Positions 1 to 10,200 of a stretch of 64,000 bases of DNA are shown here, in pieces (the stretch's first letter is position 1; each line of letters opens with the position of its first letter). The position numbers were made by a program, and so were the translations under genes. The notes under the pieces are model-generated. The model was not told where the DNA came from. It did no database searches and saw only the letters and a program-made list of their open reading frames with translations. The DNA is from Chloroflexota bacterium (GTDB taxonomy: Bacteria; Chloroflexota; Anaerolineae; Aggregatilineales; Ch27): contig JAIOAT010000004.1 in the NCBI GenBank assembly GCA_019873685.1, positions 62,001-126,000 on the forward strand, in the 5' to 3' direction.

Positions 1-2
1 TA

Positions 3-1505
3 CTGGTAGCCGGGCAGACAGGCGCGCGTTCCCGACTAGAGAGCGGGCTGGCGCTGGCCTTCGGCGCCCTGGCGGTGGGTATCCTGCAGGCGACTAACTT
101 CGCCGACTGGGTGACATACCTGGTGCTATCGCTGTTCATGTTGAGCGTTGCGCACTACCTGGCGCTGCGCGCCGCGCACAGCAACCCCGGCGGGGTGGAC
201 GCCATCCCGGAGCCGGGGAGTGGCTGGCGGGCGCTGGGGATGGTGGGCGGTGCGCCGTTGTACCTGGCCTGGCAGGCTGTGCGCCACTGGCCGCTGAGCT
301 GGGCGGATGTGGGCCGCTGGGCTGTACGGCTGGGGGCGTTTGTGGCGCTGGGCGCGCTGTTCCTGGCCCCCTACACGTACTGGTATGCCACCGCCGACGC
401 TGTGCCTGAACTGTGGCAGGGTCCGCGGACTCCGCTGTGGGCGTATCTTGACATGAACGGCCTGTTTCTGTTCCTGGTGGTTTCCCTGTTGATCTGGGAT
501 ACGGCGCGTTGGCTGCGCACGATTCATGTGCGGGACCTGGCCGGGCGGCCAGGGCTGATCCTGATCGTGCTTGCCGGGCTGGGCTGGGCCGGTTTGATCA
601 TCGTCGTTGCGGCGCTGCTGGGCTATACGATCGCGCTGATCGCATTGCCAGTGGCGCTCTGGGCGGCAATCCTTTTCTTCAGGCCGGGGCAGGCGACGGC
701 GATGCGAGTGGTCTGGGCGCTGGTCGTACTGGCAGTCGGGTTGACTTTTGTGGTGGATGTGGTCGTCTGGGCCGGCGACATCGGTCGGCAGAACACCGTT
801 TTTAAGTTTTACATGCAGGTGTGGCTGTTGCTGAGCGTGGTCGGCGGGGCAGCGCTGGCCTGGCTGTTGCGCTCCAGCGCGGGCTGGCCGGTAGGACGGC
901 AGGGCGTCTGGCGCGGGGTGGCGCTGGTGCTGCTGACCATCGCCATGATGTATCCCCTGCTGGCGACGCAGGCCAAGTTTATCGACCGGATGGCTCCAGA
1001 AGCGCCGCACACGCTGGATGGCATGGCCTTCATGCCCTATGCCACGCAGGGCGAGCATGGCGCGTGGTTCTCCCTGGCGGAGGATTACGACCTGATTCGC
1101 TGGATGCAGGCTAACATCAAGGGCACGCCGGTGGTGCTGGAGGGCCAGAGCGAGCGCGAATACCTGTGGGGCGGGCGGATCTCGGTCTATACCGGCCTGC
1201 CGACGATCATCGGGTACAATTTCCACCAGCGCCAGCAGCGCACGCTGGAGCCGTTGTCGCGGCTGGTCGGTCAGCGCATCCTGCAGGTCAATACGATCTA
1301 CGATACGACCGATACAGCTCTGGCCTGGCGATTGCTGCAGGTGTTCGATGTCTCTTACATCGTGGTTGGCCAGCTGGAGCGGGCGTACTACCTACCAGCG
1401 GGTCTGGACAAATTTGAGCAGATGGCGGAGGCCGGGCTGCTGGAACTGGTTTATCAGACAGGCGACACACGGCTGTATGCCGTGCGGCGGGATGCTGCGC
1501 TGTGA
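3..1505 (+). CDS. DUF2298 / Chlor_Arch_YYY family membrane protein, 3' part (partial at left edge)
   Basis: The reading frame is open to the first base of the window, so this is the C-terminal 500 residues of a longer protein. A GTG at 75 is an internal codon, not the start. The visible part is strongly hydrophobic with many membrane segments. It has a conserved NTVFKFYMQVW stretch and a soluble tail that match the next gene (NTVFKFYYQVW, then a GLDKF tail motif), so the two are paralogues. The family (TIGR03662, DUF2298) is a polytopic protein of unknown function in some Archaea and Chloroflexi, often near TIGR03663 proteins, as it is here. A glycosyltransferase-like (GT-C) role on lipid-linked sugars is plausible but unproven. 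It is followed after 34 bp by its paralogue in the same direction, so they are probably cotranscribed. The diagnostic YYY motif would lie off the window. Confidence 0.85.
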   Translation: MVAGQTGARSRLESGLALAFGALAVGILQATNFADWVTYLVLSLFMLSVAHYLALRAAHSNPGGVDAIPEPGSGWRALGMVGGAPLYLAWQAVRHWPLSWADVGRWAVRLGAFVALGALFLAPYTYWYATADAVPELWQGPRTPLWAYLDMNGLFLFLVVSLLIWDTARWLRTIHVRDLAGRPGLILIVLAGLGWAGLIIVVAALLGYTIALIALPVALWAAILFFRPGQATAMRVVWALVVLAVGLTFVVDVVVWAGDIGRQNTVFKFYMQVWLLLSVVGGAALAWLLRSSAGWPVGRQGVWRGVALVLLTIAMMYPLLATQAKFIDRMAPEAPHTLDGMAFMPYATQGEHGAWFSLAEDYDLIRWMQANIKGTPVVLEGQSEREYLWGGRISVYTGLPTIIGYNFHQRQQRTLEPLSRLVGQRILQVNTIYDTTDTALAWRLLQVFDVSYIVVGQLERAYYLPAGLDKFEQMAEAGLLELVYQTGDTRLYAVRRDAAL

Positions 1506-1539
1506 GCGGTATGGGCTTGCACCAGGGGCGTGAGGCGGC

Positions 1540-4035
1540 ATGATACAGGCAATTATCGACTGGCTGGGCCGTGAAGGAGGGCTGGTCTTTACCTGGTGGC
1601 TGCTGGTGACGCTAGCCGGGGCGGCAGCCTGGCCGCTGACCTTCCGGCTGCTGCGCGGCTTGCCCGATCGGGGGTACACGCTGGCTCGCTCAGCCGGGCT
1701 GGTAATCGTCGGGTATACCTTCTGGCTACTGGCGTCGCTGGGATTGTTGCGCAATAGCGCGGGGAGCATCGCCCTGGCTGCGCTGATTGTGCTGGCGGCT
1801 GGCCTGACAATCCTTGAGCGGGCGGCGATGGTGGAGTGGTTCCGCCGCAACTGGAAGTACGCGCTGGCGGTAGAAGTCCTGTTTGCCGGGCTGTTTTTTG
1901 GCTGGGTGGCGTTCCGGGCGCTGAACCCTGCGCTGACCGGCACCGAGAAGCCGATGGAAGTGGCCTTTACCAGCGCCATCCAGCGTAGTGCAACCTTCCC
2001 GCCCAACGATCCCTGGATGAGTGGCTATCCCATTAGCTACTACTATTTTGGCTATGTGCTGGCTGCGGCGCTGGGTAAGCTGAGCGGTGTTTCCGGCGCG
2101 GTGGCCTTCAACCTGATGGTGCCGCTGCTGTTTGCCCTGACCGGGATCGGCGCGTTCGGGCTGGTCTATAACCTGCTGCGGGCGCGTTTTCTGGGTCACC
2201 GGCGCAAGGGCGCGGTGCAGCCGACGCCGCGCTCCACGGCGATGCTCTTCGCCCTGCTGGGGCTGGTGTTTGTGGTTCTGCTCGGCAACCTGCATACTGT
2301 CTTCGTCGAAGTGCCGTACGAACAGGGCTGGGCTTCCCCGGAGTATCTGGCCTTCTGGGATCAGGAACAGCGCGATGTGCCGCGTGTGAGCGGTGCGGCG
2401 GGGATTGAGGGCTGGGAATTCTGGTGGTGGTTCCGGGCCAGCCGCGTGATCCGCGACTACGATCTCAACGGTCTGCCGAGCGCAGTGCAGCCGATTGACG
2501 AATTCCCGGCTTTCAGCTTCATTCTGGCGGATATGCATCCGCATGTGCTGGCGTTGCCCTTTGCTGTACTGGCGCTGGCGATCGCACTGGGGCGCGCCCT
2601 GAGCCATGACGCGCCGACGCGCTTTGAGTGGGCGCTCTACGGGCTGAGCCTGGGGGCGCTGATCTTCCTGAATACGTGGGATGGGCCGATCGCCATGGCT
2701 GTGCTGGTTGGCGCGGAGGGTTTGCGGCGCCTGGCCCACAATCGAAACGGGCGGCTGACCCGCGCCGATTGGCTGGCCCTGCTCAAGCTGGGTGCGATCG
2801 TAGCCGGGCTGGCTATCTTGCTCTACCTGCCGTTCCTGATCGGTTTTCGGTCTCAGCTCGGCGGTGTGCTGCCAAACGTTGTTCATCCCACGCGCCTGAA
2901 TCAGTTCTTCCTGATGTTCGGGCCATTCCTGCTGATCCTGCTGTTCTTCCTGGCGGTGGAGATCTGGCGCGGGCAGGAGGAGATGGCCTGGCGGCTGGCG
3001 GGATCGGTAATCGCGGCGGCGTTGCTGGGGCTGGTGCTGATCCTGGTGGCGCTGGGCGTGGTGGCCTGGCTGCGCCCGGAGATTCGCGGCGTGGTCTACT
3101 CGGTGGTGGAAGCAGCGGGCGGTCTGGGCGCGCTGCTGGGCGATGTTCTGGCCCGGCGGCTGGGCGGGCTGCCGCTGGCGGCGCTGCTGCTGGCAGTGAT
3201 CGCGGTAGTGGTGGCGCGGCTGTTCGGGCGGCCGTCGGTCGCCGAAGACGACATGCCTTACGCTGTGCCGACTGGCTTCGCCCTGTTGCTGGTGGGCGCA
3301 GGGGCGGTGCTGGCGCTGCTGCCGGATTTCCTGTATCTGCGCGACAATTTTGGCGTGCGGATCAATACCGTGTTCAAGTTCTACTACCAGGTCTGGCTGC
3401 TATGGGCAGTCGCCAGCGCCTATGCCGCCTACACGATCCTGGTTGATGTGGAGTGGCACATCCGGCCCGGTACGGCGGCGCGGGCGGTGTTCGGCGGGTT
3501 GCTGGCGGTTATTCTCGTTGCCGGGCTGCTGTACCCGGCGCTGGCTATCTACACGCGGACCGTTGTCGAAACCGGGCGGCTGAACAGCACCGTGCCGCTG
3601 ACGCTGGACGGCGGGCCGACGCTGGCGACGCCGGATGATTACGCCGCGCTGCGCTGCCTGGAGGCGCTGGTTGGGGATGAGCCGGTGACGCTGGTGGAAG
3701 CGGTTGGCTCCGCTTACCATCCGGAGCAGGGCGGGCGGGTCTCCGCGCTGACAGGCATTCCGACAGTATTGGCGTGGGAAGGCCATGAGCGGCAGTGGCG
3801 CGGGGCGACGTACGATCAGGTCGCCGGTACACGCGCCCAGGATGTCCAGCGGCTATACAACGATCCTACCTGGATGCCCGCCGAAGAAGTGATCTATCGT
3901 TACGGGATTGACTATGTCTTTGTCGGTTCGGCGGAACGCCGCGCTTTCGATTCGTTCGGGCTGGACAAATTCGCCGCGAACCTCACCCTGGTTTGCCAGA
4001 GCGGGGATAGCCTGGTCTATCAGACCGGGCGCTGA
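1540..4035 (+). CDS. DUF2298 / Chlor_Arch_YYY family integral membrane protein
   Basis: This is an 831-residue polytopic membrane protein within the usual size range for TIGR03662. The signature YYYFG lies at about residues 167-171, followed by a DMHPHVLALPF motif near 331. These are the most conserved parts of the family. Both lie next to membrane helices, which suggests a loop-borne active site like that of GT-C glycosyltransferases; that is inference. The C-terminal region is soluble and probably extracytoplasmic. A GAGG box 5 bases upstream of the ATG supports the start. The gene sits between a paralogue and a degenerate TIGR03663-like gene with gaps under 50 bp, indicating an operon. The function of the family is unknown. 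Family assignment is confident, biochemistry is not. Confidence 0.9.
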   Translation: MIQAIIDWLGREGGLVFTWWLLVTLAGAAAWPLTFRLLRGLPDRGYTLARSAGLVIVGYTFWLLASLGLLRNSAGSIALAALIVLAAGLTILERAAMVEWFRRNWKYALAVEVLFAGLFFGWVAFRALNPALTGTEKPMEVAFTSAIQRSATFPPNDPWMSGYPISYYYFGYVLAAALGKLSGVSGAVAFNLMVPLLFALTGIGAFGLVYNLLRARFLGHRRKGAVQPTPRSTAMLFALLGLVFVVLLGNLHTVFVEVPYEQGWASPEYLAFWDQEQRDVPRVSGAAGIEGWEFWWWFRASRVIRDYDLNGLPSAVQPIDEFPAFSFILADMHPHVLALPFAVLALAIALGRALSHDAPTRFEWALYGLSLGALIFLNTWDGPIAMAVLVGAEGLRRLAHNRNGRLTRADWLALLKLGAIVAGLAILLYLPFLIGFRSQLGGVLPNVVHPTRLNQFFLMFGPFLLILLFFLAVEIWRGQEEMAWRLAGSVIAAALLGLVLILVALGVVAWLRPEIRGVVYSVVEAAGGLGALLGDVLARRLGGLPLAALLLAVIAVVVARLFGRPSVAEDDMPYAVPTGFALLLVGAGAVLALLPDFLYLRDNFGVRINTVFKFYYQVWLLWAVASAYAAYTILVDVEWHIRPGTAARAVFGGLLAVILVAGLLYPALAIYTRTVVETGRLNSTVPLTLDGGPTLATPDDYAALRCLEALVGDEPVTLVEAVGSAYHPEQGGRVSALTGIPTVLAWEGHERQWRGATYDQVAGTRAQDVQRLYNDPTWMPAEEVIYRYGIDYVFVGSAERRAFDSFGLDKFAANLTLVCQSGDSLVYQTGR

Positions 4036-4079
4036 GGCCCGCAGGTTTGCGACGAACATGAAGGGCAGGTTGACTCACG

Positions 4080-5948
4080 ATGACCCATGTCGCTGAACGC
4101 ACTGATCCCGCCATTCCGTTGCTGGAACGCGCGCCGCTGCGGCTGGCCGTCACAACGGAAGCGATTCTGTACCTGGCGATCGGCGCTCTGGCGCTGGCGA
4201 CCCGCCTGGCCGGTCTGGGGGCGATTGCGCTGAGTCATGCCGAGGCGCGGGAAGCGCTGGCGGCCTGGCATGCCATGTTTCCGCAGGCAGGCGGCACGGC
4301 TCCACTGGCCAGCAGTCCGCTGGCGTTCCTGGCCAACAGCGCCGTGATGGGCCTGCTGGGTGGGTCAGAATTGACGGCGCGGCTGGCGACGGCGCTGGGC
4401 GGTGTGGCGCTGGTGCTGCTGCCGGCGCTCTTCAGGCCGGTGCTTGGGCGCATTGCCTCCTTGGCGACATCAGCTCTGCTGCTGATCTCGACGGCGGCGC
4501 TGGTGGGCGCACGGACGATGAGTCCAGCAGTATGGTCGCTGTTGCTGGTGGGGATCGCCCTGTGGATGGTGTGGCGCTTTGTGAAAGGTGGCCGCCCGGC
4601 GGAAGCGGTCCTGGCGGCGATGCTGGCTGGAGCCATCGCTCTGCTGGCTGATCCGGCGGGATTTGTGCTGCTGGCGATCCTGGCGGCTGCGTGGGCGATA
4701 GCGGTGCGGCTCAGCGCGGATGAGGCGCCCGCCGATCAGCCGGGGGCGCGGCTGCGGGAAGCGCTGGCCCGGTGGCCGTGGCGTGATTCCCTGCTGGCGA
4801 TCGGGGGGATGGTTGCCCTGATCGGGACGGCTTTCTTCCTGTATCCCGGCGGGTTGGCTCAGGTGGGCGAGTTGCTGGCGCGGGGGATCGGGGGGGTGTT
4901 CACCCGGCCCGCCGGTCAGCCGTTTGCCTTGCCGCTGCTGGTGACATTGCTGTACGAACCGGCGCTGTGGTTGCTGGGCGCCCTGGGCGTGGCCCGGACG
5001 CTGGCCGAAGGCGATCTCGCTGATCGCTTTCTGGTTGGCTGGCTGGCGGCCGGCCTGGCCGCTGCGCTGCTATATGCCGGCGCTGGCCCGGATTACGCGC
5101 TGTGGATCGTCGCACCGCTGGCGGCGCTGGGTGGGCGCTCGCTGGCCCGGACGCTGGCCCCGGCCCGTGAGTCCTACTGGCAGGCTCCCCGCTGGGCGCT
5201 GGCCGTGATGACCGGCGGTCTGCTGGCGCTGCTCTTTGTGACCTCAACGAATCTGGTCTTTGTAGCGCGGTCGCTGAGCGGGGTTGTGCCGGGGGCCAGC
5301 CCATCGATTCCGCCGTTGCGGCTGATGCTGGCCGGTATGTCCGCCCTGCTGCTGGTGATCCTGTACTTTCTGGGTGGGAGCCTGTGGGGGCCGCGAATCG
5401 CCCGGCGAGGGCTGGTGCTGGCGCTGACGGCGTTCCTGGCGGTGTATGGCCTGTCGTGTGCCTGGCGGGTGGCGGTCACCCATGCCGGTGATCCGCGCGA
5501 GTTGTGGCACGTGCAGCCGGTTGATCCAGAGCTGACCCTACTACGCCAGACGCTAATTGAGGTTTCTGAACGGCAGACGGGCCGCCCGGACGAAGTACCC
5601 ATCGTAGCTGCCGTGCCGTATGATGACGCGGTTGCCTGGCAGTTGCGCGATTTTCGCTTTGTGACTTACACCCCCGCGATCGATCGCTGGGAGACCCGCC
5701 CGGTGATCGTTGCTCCGGAAGCTTTCCGTCCGGAAACGCTGGGGGCGCGCTATGTGGGCCAGGATTTTGTGGTGACGCGGGTGTGGGATATGAGCCAGTT
5801 CCGCCCGGAAGACATCCTGGTCTGGCTGATGTATGGGGAAGCGCAGCCTCCCGCCCGGATCGATCAACGGGTGGTCGTCTGGGTGCGGGAAGATGTCTAC
5901 GGGTTGCCTCCGGCGCCTGTGACCAGCAGTGAGGAAGCGGCTGGCTGA
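4080..5948 (+). CDS. Degenerate TIGR03663-like (GT-C/PMT-related) membrane protein
   Basis: This is a 622-residue polytopic membrane protein. Its first 150 residues align by eye with the TIGR03663 protein encoded at 7202-11218: LSHAEAREAL corresponds to MSHDESLHTK, and the following SELTARLATALGGV corresponds to DFTARIYAAVVGV. The invariant TIGR03663 dipeptide DE is AE here (residues 54-55) and the tripeptide HGP is SSP (78-80). The acidic residue expected in the first external loop of GT-C enzymes is therefore partly lost. The C-terminal 150 residues are soluble. It may be a non-catalytic subunit or a family member with a different substrate. It lies between the YYY genes and the sigma factor, and its end is close to the sigma factor start. 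Homology to TIGR03663 is my alignment, not a profile search. Confidence 0.7.
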   Translation: MTHVAERTDPAIPLLERAPLRLAVTTEAILYLAIGALALATRLAGLGAIALSHAEAREALAAWHAMFPQAGGTAPLASSPLAFLANSAVMGLLGGSELTARLATALGGVALVLLPALFRPVLGRIASLATSALLLISTAALVGARTMSPAVWSLLLVGIALWMVWRFVKGGRPAEAVLAAMLAGAIALLADPAGFVLLAILAAAWAIAVRLSADEAPADQPGARLREALARWPWRDSLLAIGGMVALIGTAFFLYPGGLAQVGELLARGIGGVFTRPAGQPFALPLLVTLLYEPALWLLGALGVARTLAEGDLADRFLVGWLAAGLAAALLYAGAGPDYALWIVAPLAALGGRSLARTLAPARESYWQAPRWALAVMTGGLLALLFVTSTNLVFVARSLSGVVPGASPSIPPLRLMLAGMSALLLVILYFLGGSLWGPRIARRGLVLALTAFLAVYGLSCAWRVAVTHAGDPRELWHVQPVDPELTLLRQTLIEVSERQTGRPDEVPIVAAVPYDDAVAWQLRDFRFVTYTPAIDRWETRPVIVAPEAFRPETLGARYVGQDFVVTRVWDMSQFRPEDILVWLMYGEAQPPARIDQRVVVWVREDVYGLPPAPVTSSEEAAG

Positions 5949-5964
5949 GCCGTGTATAACGACT

Positions 5965-6573
5965 ATGGACGGAACGACAGCTAAGGTGGATCCTGCGCTG
6001 GACGAGTTGCTGGCAGCCTGTAAGGCGGGCGATCAGGCGGCTTACGCGGCGCTCTATGAACGTTATGCCGCCGGCTTGTACCGCCTGGCTTACAGCATCC
6101 TGCTTGACGTACAGGATGCTGAGGATGTGCTGCAGGAGGCATTTATCTACGCCTTCCGAAACCTGGATCACTTTGATCCAGCGCGGGGGGAGTTCCGCAC
6201 CTGGCTCTATACGATCACGGTCAGCCGCTGTCGAAACATGCGCCGCCGCAAGCTCCTGCCTACCGTTGATCTGAGCAACCTGCTGGCGCTGGGCCAGGAA
6301 CCGCCCGGCCCGCACCGCGAGACGCCGGAAGCGGCGCTGGCCCGTTCGCAGGTACGCGACGCGCTGGGCAGGGCGCTGGCGGCGCTCTCGCCGCGTCTGC
6401 GGGAAGCGGTGGCCCTGCGCTACGGCCAGGGGCTAACTTTTCGGGAAATGGCAGAGGTGCTCGATTGCCCGCCCAAGACGGCTGAGAGCCGGATTCGCCT
6501 GGCGCATGAGGCGCTCAGCCGGGCGCTGGGGCCTTCCGGCGCAGGGCTGCTGGAGGAATTGTGGAGCTTCTGA
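5965..6573 (+). CDS. ECF-family RNA polymerase sigma factor (sigma-70 region 2/4)
   Basis: This is a 202-residue protein with sigma region 2 at about residues 20-90 (DVQDAEDVLQEAFIYAF, then FRTWLYTI) and region 4 at about 135-190, with an ALRYGQGLTFREMAEVL helix-turn-helix and TAESRIRLAHEAL recognition helix. There is no region 1 or 3, as in ECF sigma factors. The frame also opens at a GTG at 5929 overlapping the upstream gene, but the conserved domain starts well after the ATG at 5965, which I prefer. Neither has a good ribosome-binding site. The next gene encodes a zinc-finger anti-sigma, the usual partner arrangement. The pair is embedded between membrane proteins of the YYY/TIGR03663 cluster, so those genes are candidate targets. 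Confidence 0.92.
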   Translation: MDGTTAKVDPALDELLAACKAGDQAAYAALYERYAAGLYRLAYSILLDVQDAEDVLQEAFIYAFRNLDHFDPARGEFRTWLYTITVSRCRNMRRRKLLPTVDLSNLLALGQEPPGPHRETPEAALARSQVRDALGRALAALSPRLREAVALRYGQGLTFREMAEVLDCPPKTAESRIRLAHEALSRALGPSGAGLLEELWSF

Positions 6574-6640
6574 AGGTAAGGCGCGTCCGCTGTCCTGATG
6601 GGCAAAAGACGCAGCCTGGGGAGGCAAGGAAGCGGGTACG

Positions 6641-7165
6641 ATGAACGGACACGTCACGCGATGGCTGACTGCTTACCTGCATGGTGAGTTGCCGCCCCAC
6701 CTGCGGGAGCGGGTGAGCCGCCACGTTCGCGAGTGTGATGAGTGCTATGCAGCGCTGCGCCGTGAGCGGGAGCTGGCCCGCGAACTGGGCGACAGCATGC
6801 CTGTCTTTGGCGCACCCAGGAATGAACAACTGGCCCGTGTTCTTTCCGGTATCCTGGCCGAAGCTGGCAACCATCAGGGCATGGCAGCTTTCCGGATGCC
6901 ACGGGCGGGGGTAGTGCTGTTGCTCAGCCTGTTGCTGGTGTTGTTGCCGGCGCTGGTGATGCCACGTGCGGCGGCAGTTTCCGCGCCGGATCAGCCCGCT
7001 CCGTACATGATTGCGGCGACGGCAACCCAGAGCAGCACCGACGCGCCGACGGGCTTCGTCGTGGCGTCGCCGACAGCGATCGCCGCCCGCCAGCCCCTGC
7101 CGACCGAGCCGCCGGCGGTCAATCCGTCTCCGGCGCCGGTTGTTGATGAGACTTTGCCCTATTGA
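6641..7165 (+). CDS. zf-HC2 anti-sigma factor, single-pass membrane
   Basis: This is a 174-residue protein with an N-terminal anti-sigma zinc finger: H28, C32 and C35 in the pattern H-x3-C-x2-C (HVRECDEC). One hydrophobic segment lies at about residues 88-107. The rest is a Thr/Ser/Pro/Ala-rich extracytoplasmic tail with no recognisable sensor domain. By family knowledge the cytoplasmic finger domain binds and inhibits the ECF sigma factor encoded just upstream, and a signal across the membrane releases it. The gene lies 67 bp after the sigma gene and 36 bp before the giant TIGR03663 gene, which suggests the membrane glycosyl-transfer-like machinery and the sigma switch are coregulated. The low-complexity tail could itself be a glycosylation substrate, but that is speculation. 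Confidence 0.85.
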   Translation: MNGHVTRWLTAYLHGELPPHLRERVSRHVRECDECYAALRRERELARELGDSMPVFGAPRNEQLARVLSGILAEAGNHQGMAAFRMPRAGVVLLLSLLLVLLPALVMPRAAAVSAPDQPAPYMIAATATQSSTDAPTGFVVASPTAIAARQPLPTEPPAVNPSPAPVVDETLPY

Positions 7166-7201
7166 CTGGCTTCTGCTCCCTGGTTGGAGATGCTGTGAGG
7201 A

Positions 7202-10200
7202 ATGGCACCCTTGGAAAACGTACCTGCTGATCGCAACACACACACGCTGGATCGTGTCCTGAAGTATGCCTATGTCGTGAACTGGGAAGTGATCGCCTAT
7301 GTGGTGCTATTTGTGCTGGCGGTCGCTACCCGCTTCATCAACCTTGGCGCGCGGGTGATGAGCCATGATGAGAGCCTGCACACCAAGTTCTCCTGGGACC
7401 TGTATCGCAATGGCTACTTCCAGCACACGCCGCTGATGCACGGGCCGTTGCTCTTCCACATGACGGCCTTCTTCTACCTGTTGTTTGGCGACAACGACTT
7501 CACGGCGCGTATCTATGCGGCTGTGGTTGGCGTGGCGGTAGTGATGATGCCGGTGCTCTTCCGGCGCTGGCTGGGACGCGTGGGGGCCTTGCTGACTTCG
7601 CTGCTGTTCCTGATCTCGCCGCTGCTGATGTACTACAGCCGCTACATTCGCGAAGATATGCCGGCTATTCTTTACACGTTGATCATGGTCTATGCAACCT
7701 TCCAGTATCTGGATGGGCCGGAGGAGACCCGGGGCAAGCCACGCTGGCTGATCCTGCTGGCCGCAGCCATGATTCTGACCCTGGCCTCCAAGGAAGTCGC
7801 CTTTATTTACATTGCGATATTTGGGAGTTTTCTGACGCTGTACTGGGTCGTTAGCCTGGCGCAGCAATACCTGAAGCAGGCGCGCAATGGCCGCACCCTG
7901 TTCGGTTTGATCGCGACAGGCATGATCATCGGCGTCATCGCGGCGCTGGCGATGATCGCTCTGGTGTCGATCATCCCGCCGGGCGATCTGGACGCTGACG
8001 GCGTGGCCAACGCCAGCGATAACTGCGCCAATGTCGCTAATCCGCTGCAACTGGATGATAACGGCGACGGCGTGGGGAATGACTGCCAGTTCAACCCCGG
8101 CCCGGTGCTGGCGGCGCGTCTGGCGGCCTGGACGCTATTGATCTTCGGCGGGCTGGGTGTGGCGCTGATCGGCACGGCGCAGTGGGTGATGCGCCGCAAC
8201 AGCCATCCCTTCCCCTGGCGGGAAGTCGTCCTGATCATGTTGATTGCGGTGGTCGCCTGTGGCTTCTTCCTGGCGGTGGAGGAGGCCACCCGCAAGGAGC
8301 CGGTGACGGCCACGCCGCTCGACCCCAACGCTCAGGAAAGCGCGGCTACCGGCAACATCAATCTGGCGCCGATTGTGCTGGCCTGGGTGATCGGTGTGGT
8401 CGTGGTGGCGCTATCCGTTGCCGGGCGACGCTTCGGGTTCTGGGAGGAGATGCGCCGCTTTCCGGTGTTTGATGTGCTGATCATCATGGGCACGCTGATC
8501 CTGCCCTGGCTGACGGCGTTCGTGATCTACCTGACCGGTGCGCATCCAACCGATTACTCTCCCCAGGGGATTGTGCGGGCGGCGCTGGCGCTGGTGCCGT
8601 TTGCTGCGGTGGCGGTGGCGGTTGGGCTGGCCTGGAACTGGCGCGTGTGGCTGGCGGCGACCGGCGTGTTCATGGCTATCTTCGTGTTCTTCTTCACCAC
8701 CATGTTCACCAACGGCCAGGGTCTGGCCAGCGGGATGGTGGGGAGCCTGGGATACTGGCTGGAACAGCAGGGTGTGCGGCGTGGCAACCAGCCACAGTAC
8801 TACTATACCCTGCTGATGATCCCGTTCTATGAGTTTCTGCCGTTGATCGGCGCGGTGGCGGCCGGTTTGCTCGGCCTGACCGAATGGTGGCGTTTCCGCC
8901 ATGCCCGGATGATCGAACAGTCCGCTGCGACCGACGATCTGGAGCAGGCGCTGATGGCAGCGGCTGAGGAGGCTGCCGCCCGCGATGGGCTGCTGGAAGG
9001 GGCGGGGCAGGGCCTCCCGGCGGTGAGCCAGGAGAACCCCGGTATTGCGGTGGTCGCCGGGAAGCGAGACACTCAGGCAGCGGCGGCTGTGCCAGCAGAT
9101 CAGATTCCGGCGCTGGAACGGCTAACGACGGTGCCCTTCCTGGCGTTCACCGGCTACTGGGCGGTGTTCAACATCTACGCCTACACCCTCTCCGGTGAAA
9201 AGATGCCCTGGCTGACTACCCATCTGACCGTGCCGCTGGCCATGCTTGCCGGCTGGTTCGGTGGGCGGGTGATCGCTCGCGTCTCCGGGGAGTCTTTCCG
9301 CGCTCTGGGCTGGCGGTTGTTGTTGCTTATCCCGCTGCTGACGGTAGCGCTGGCGCGGGTGTTCGGGGCGTTTCTGTTTGGCCGCTACCCGTTCCAGGGG
9401 GTGAGCAAGCTGGAACTGGATCGCACGCTGTCCTGGCTGGCCGCGGTGCTGGTCGCCGCTGGAGCAGCCTATGTCATCGCCCGCATCTGGCGGCGTATTG
9501 GCTGGGGGCAGGTGTGGCGGCTGAGCGTCCTGGCCGGGGGCATTTTGCTGGCGGTGCTTACCGCACGGTCGGCGTTCATGGCCTCGTTCATCAACTACGA
9601 TCTGGCGATCGAGTATCTGGTTTACGCCCATTCCGGGCCAGCCCATACCACGATCTTCAATACCCTGAAAGAAATCAGTCAGCGGGTCACCGGCAGTATG
9701 GACCTGCGAGTGGCCTACGACTACAAGATGTCATGGCCGGGAAGCTGGTACTTCCGCGAATTCCCGAACGCGGTCTACTTTGACCGCAATCCCAGCGTCC
9801 AGGTGCTGGACGAGGCGGTGGCGGTCGTGATCGGCTCGGAATCGCGGGCGCAGGTGGAGCCGTTGCTGGGCGACCGCTACTACCATCAGGAATTCGTGCG
9901 GATGTGGTGGCCGATGCAGGACTACTTCAACCTGACGGCGGCCCGGATCGACAATGTCTTTGACTTCAACCCGGCCAACAGCAACGCGGCGTTGCTGCGC
10001 CGAGGGCTATGGGACATCTGGTGGAACCGCGATTACACCACTTACGGCCAGGCAACCGGCGGCAACTTCTCGCTGGGGCAGTGGCCGGTTTCCGACCGCA
10101 TGCACTTCTACGTGCGCAAGGATGTAGCCGCCCAGATCTGGGACCTGGGCGTGGGGGCGGAGGTGGTCAGCGAGTTTGATACATCGCTGGCTGATCTGTG

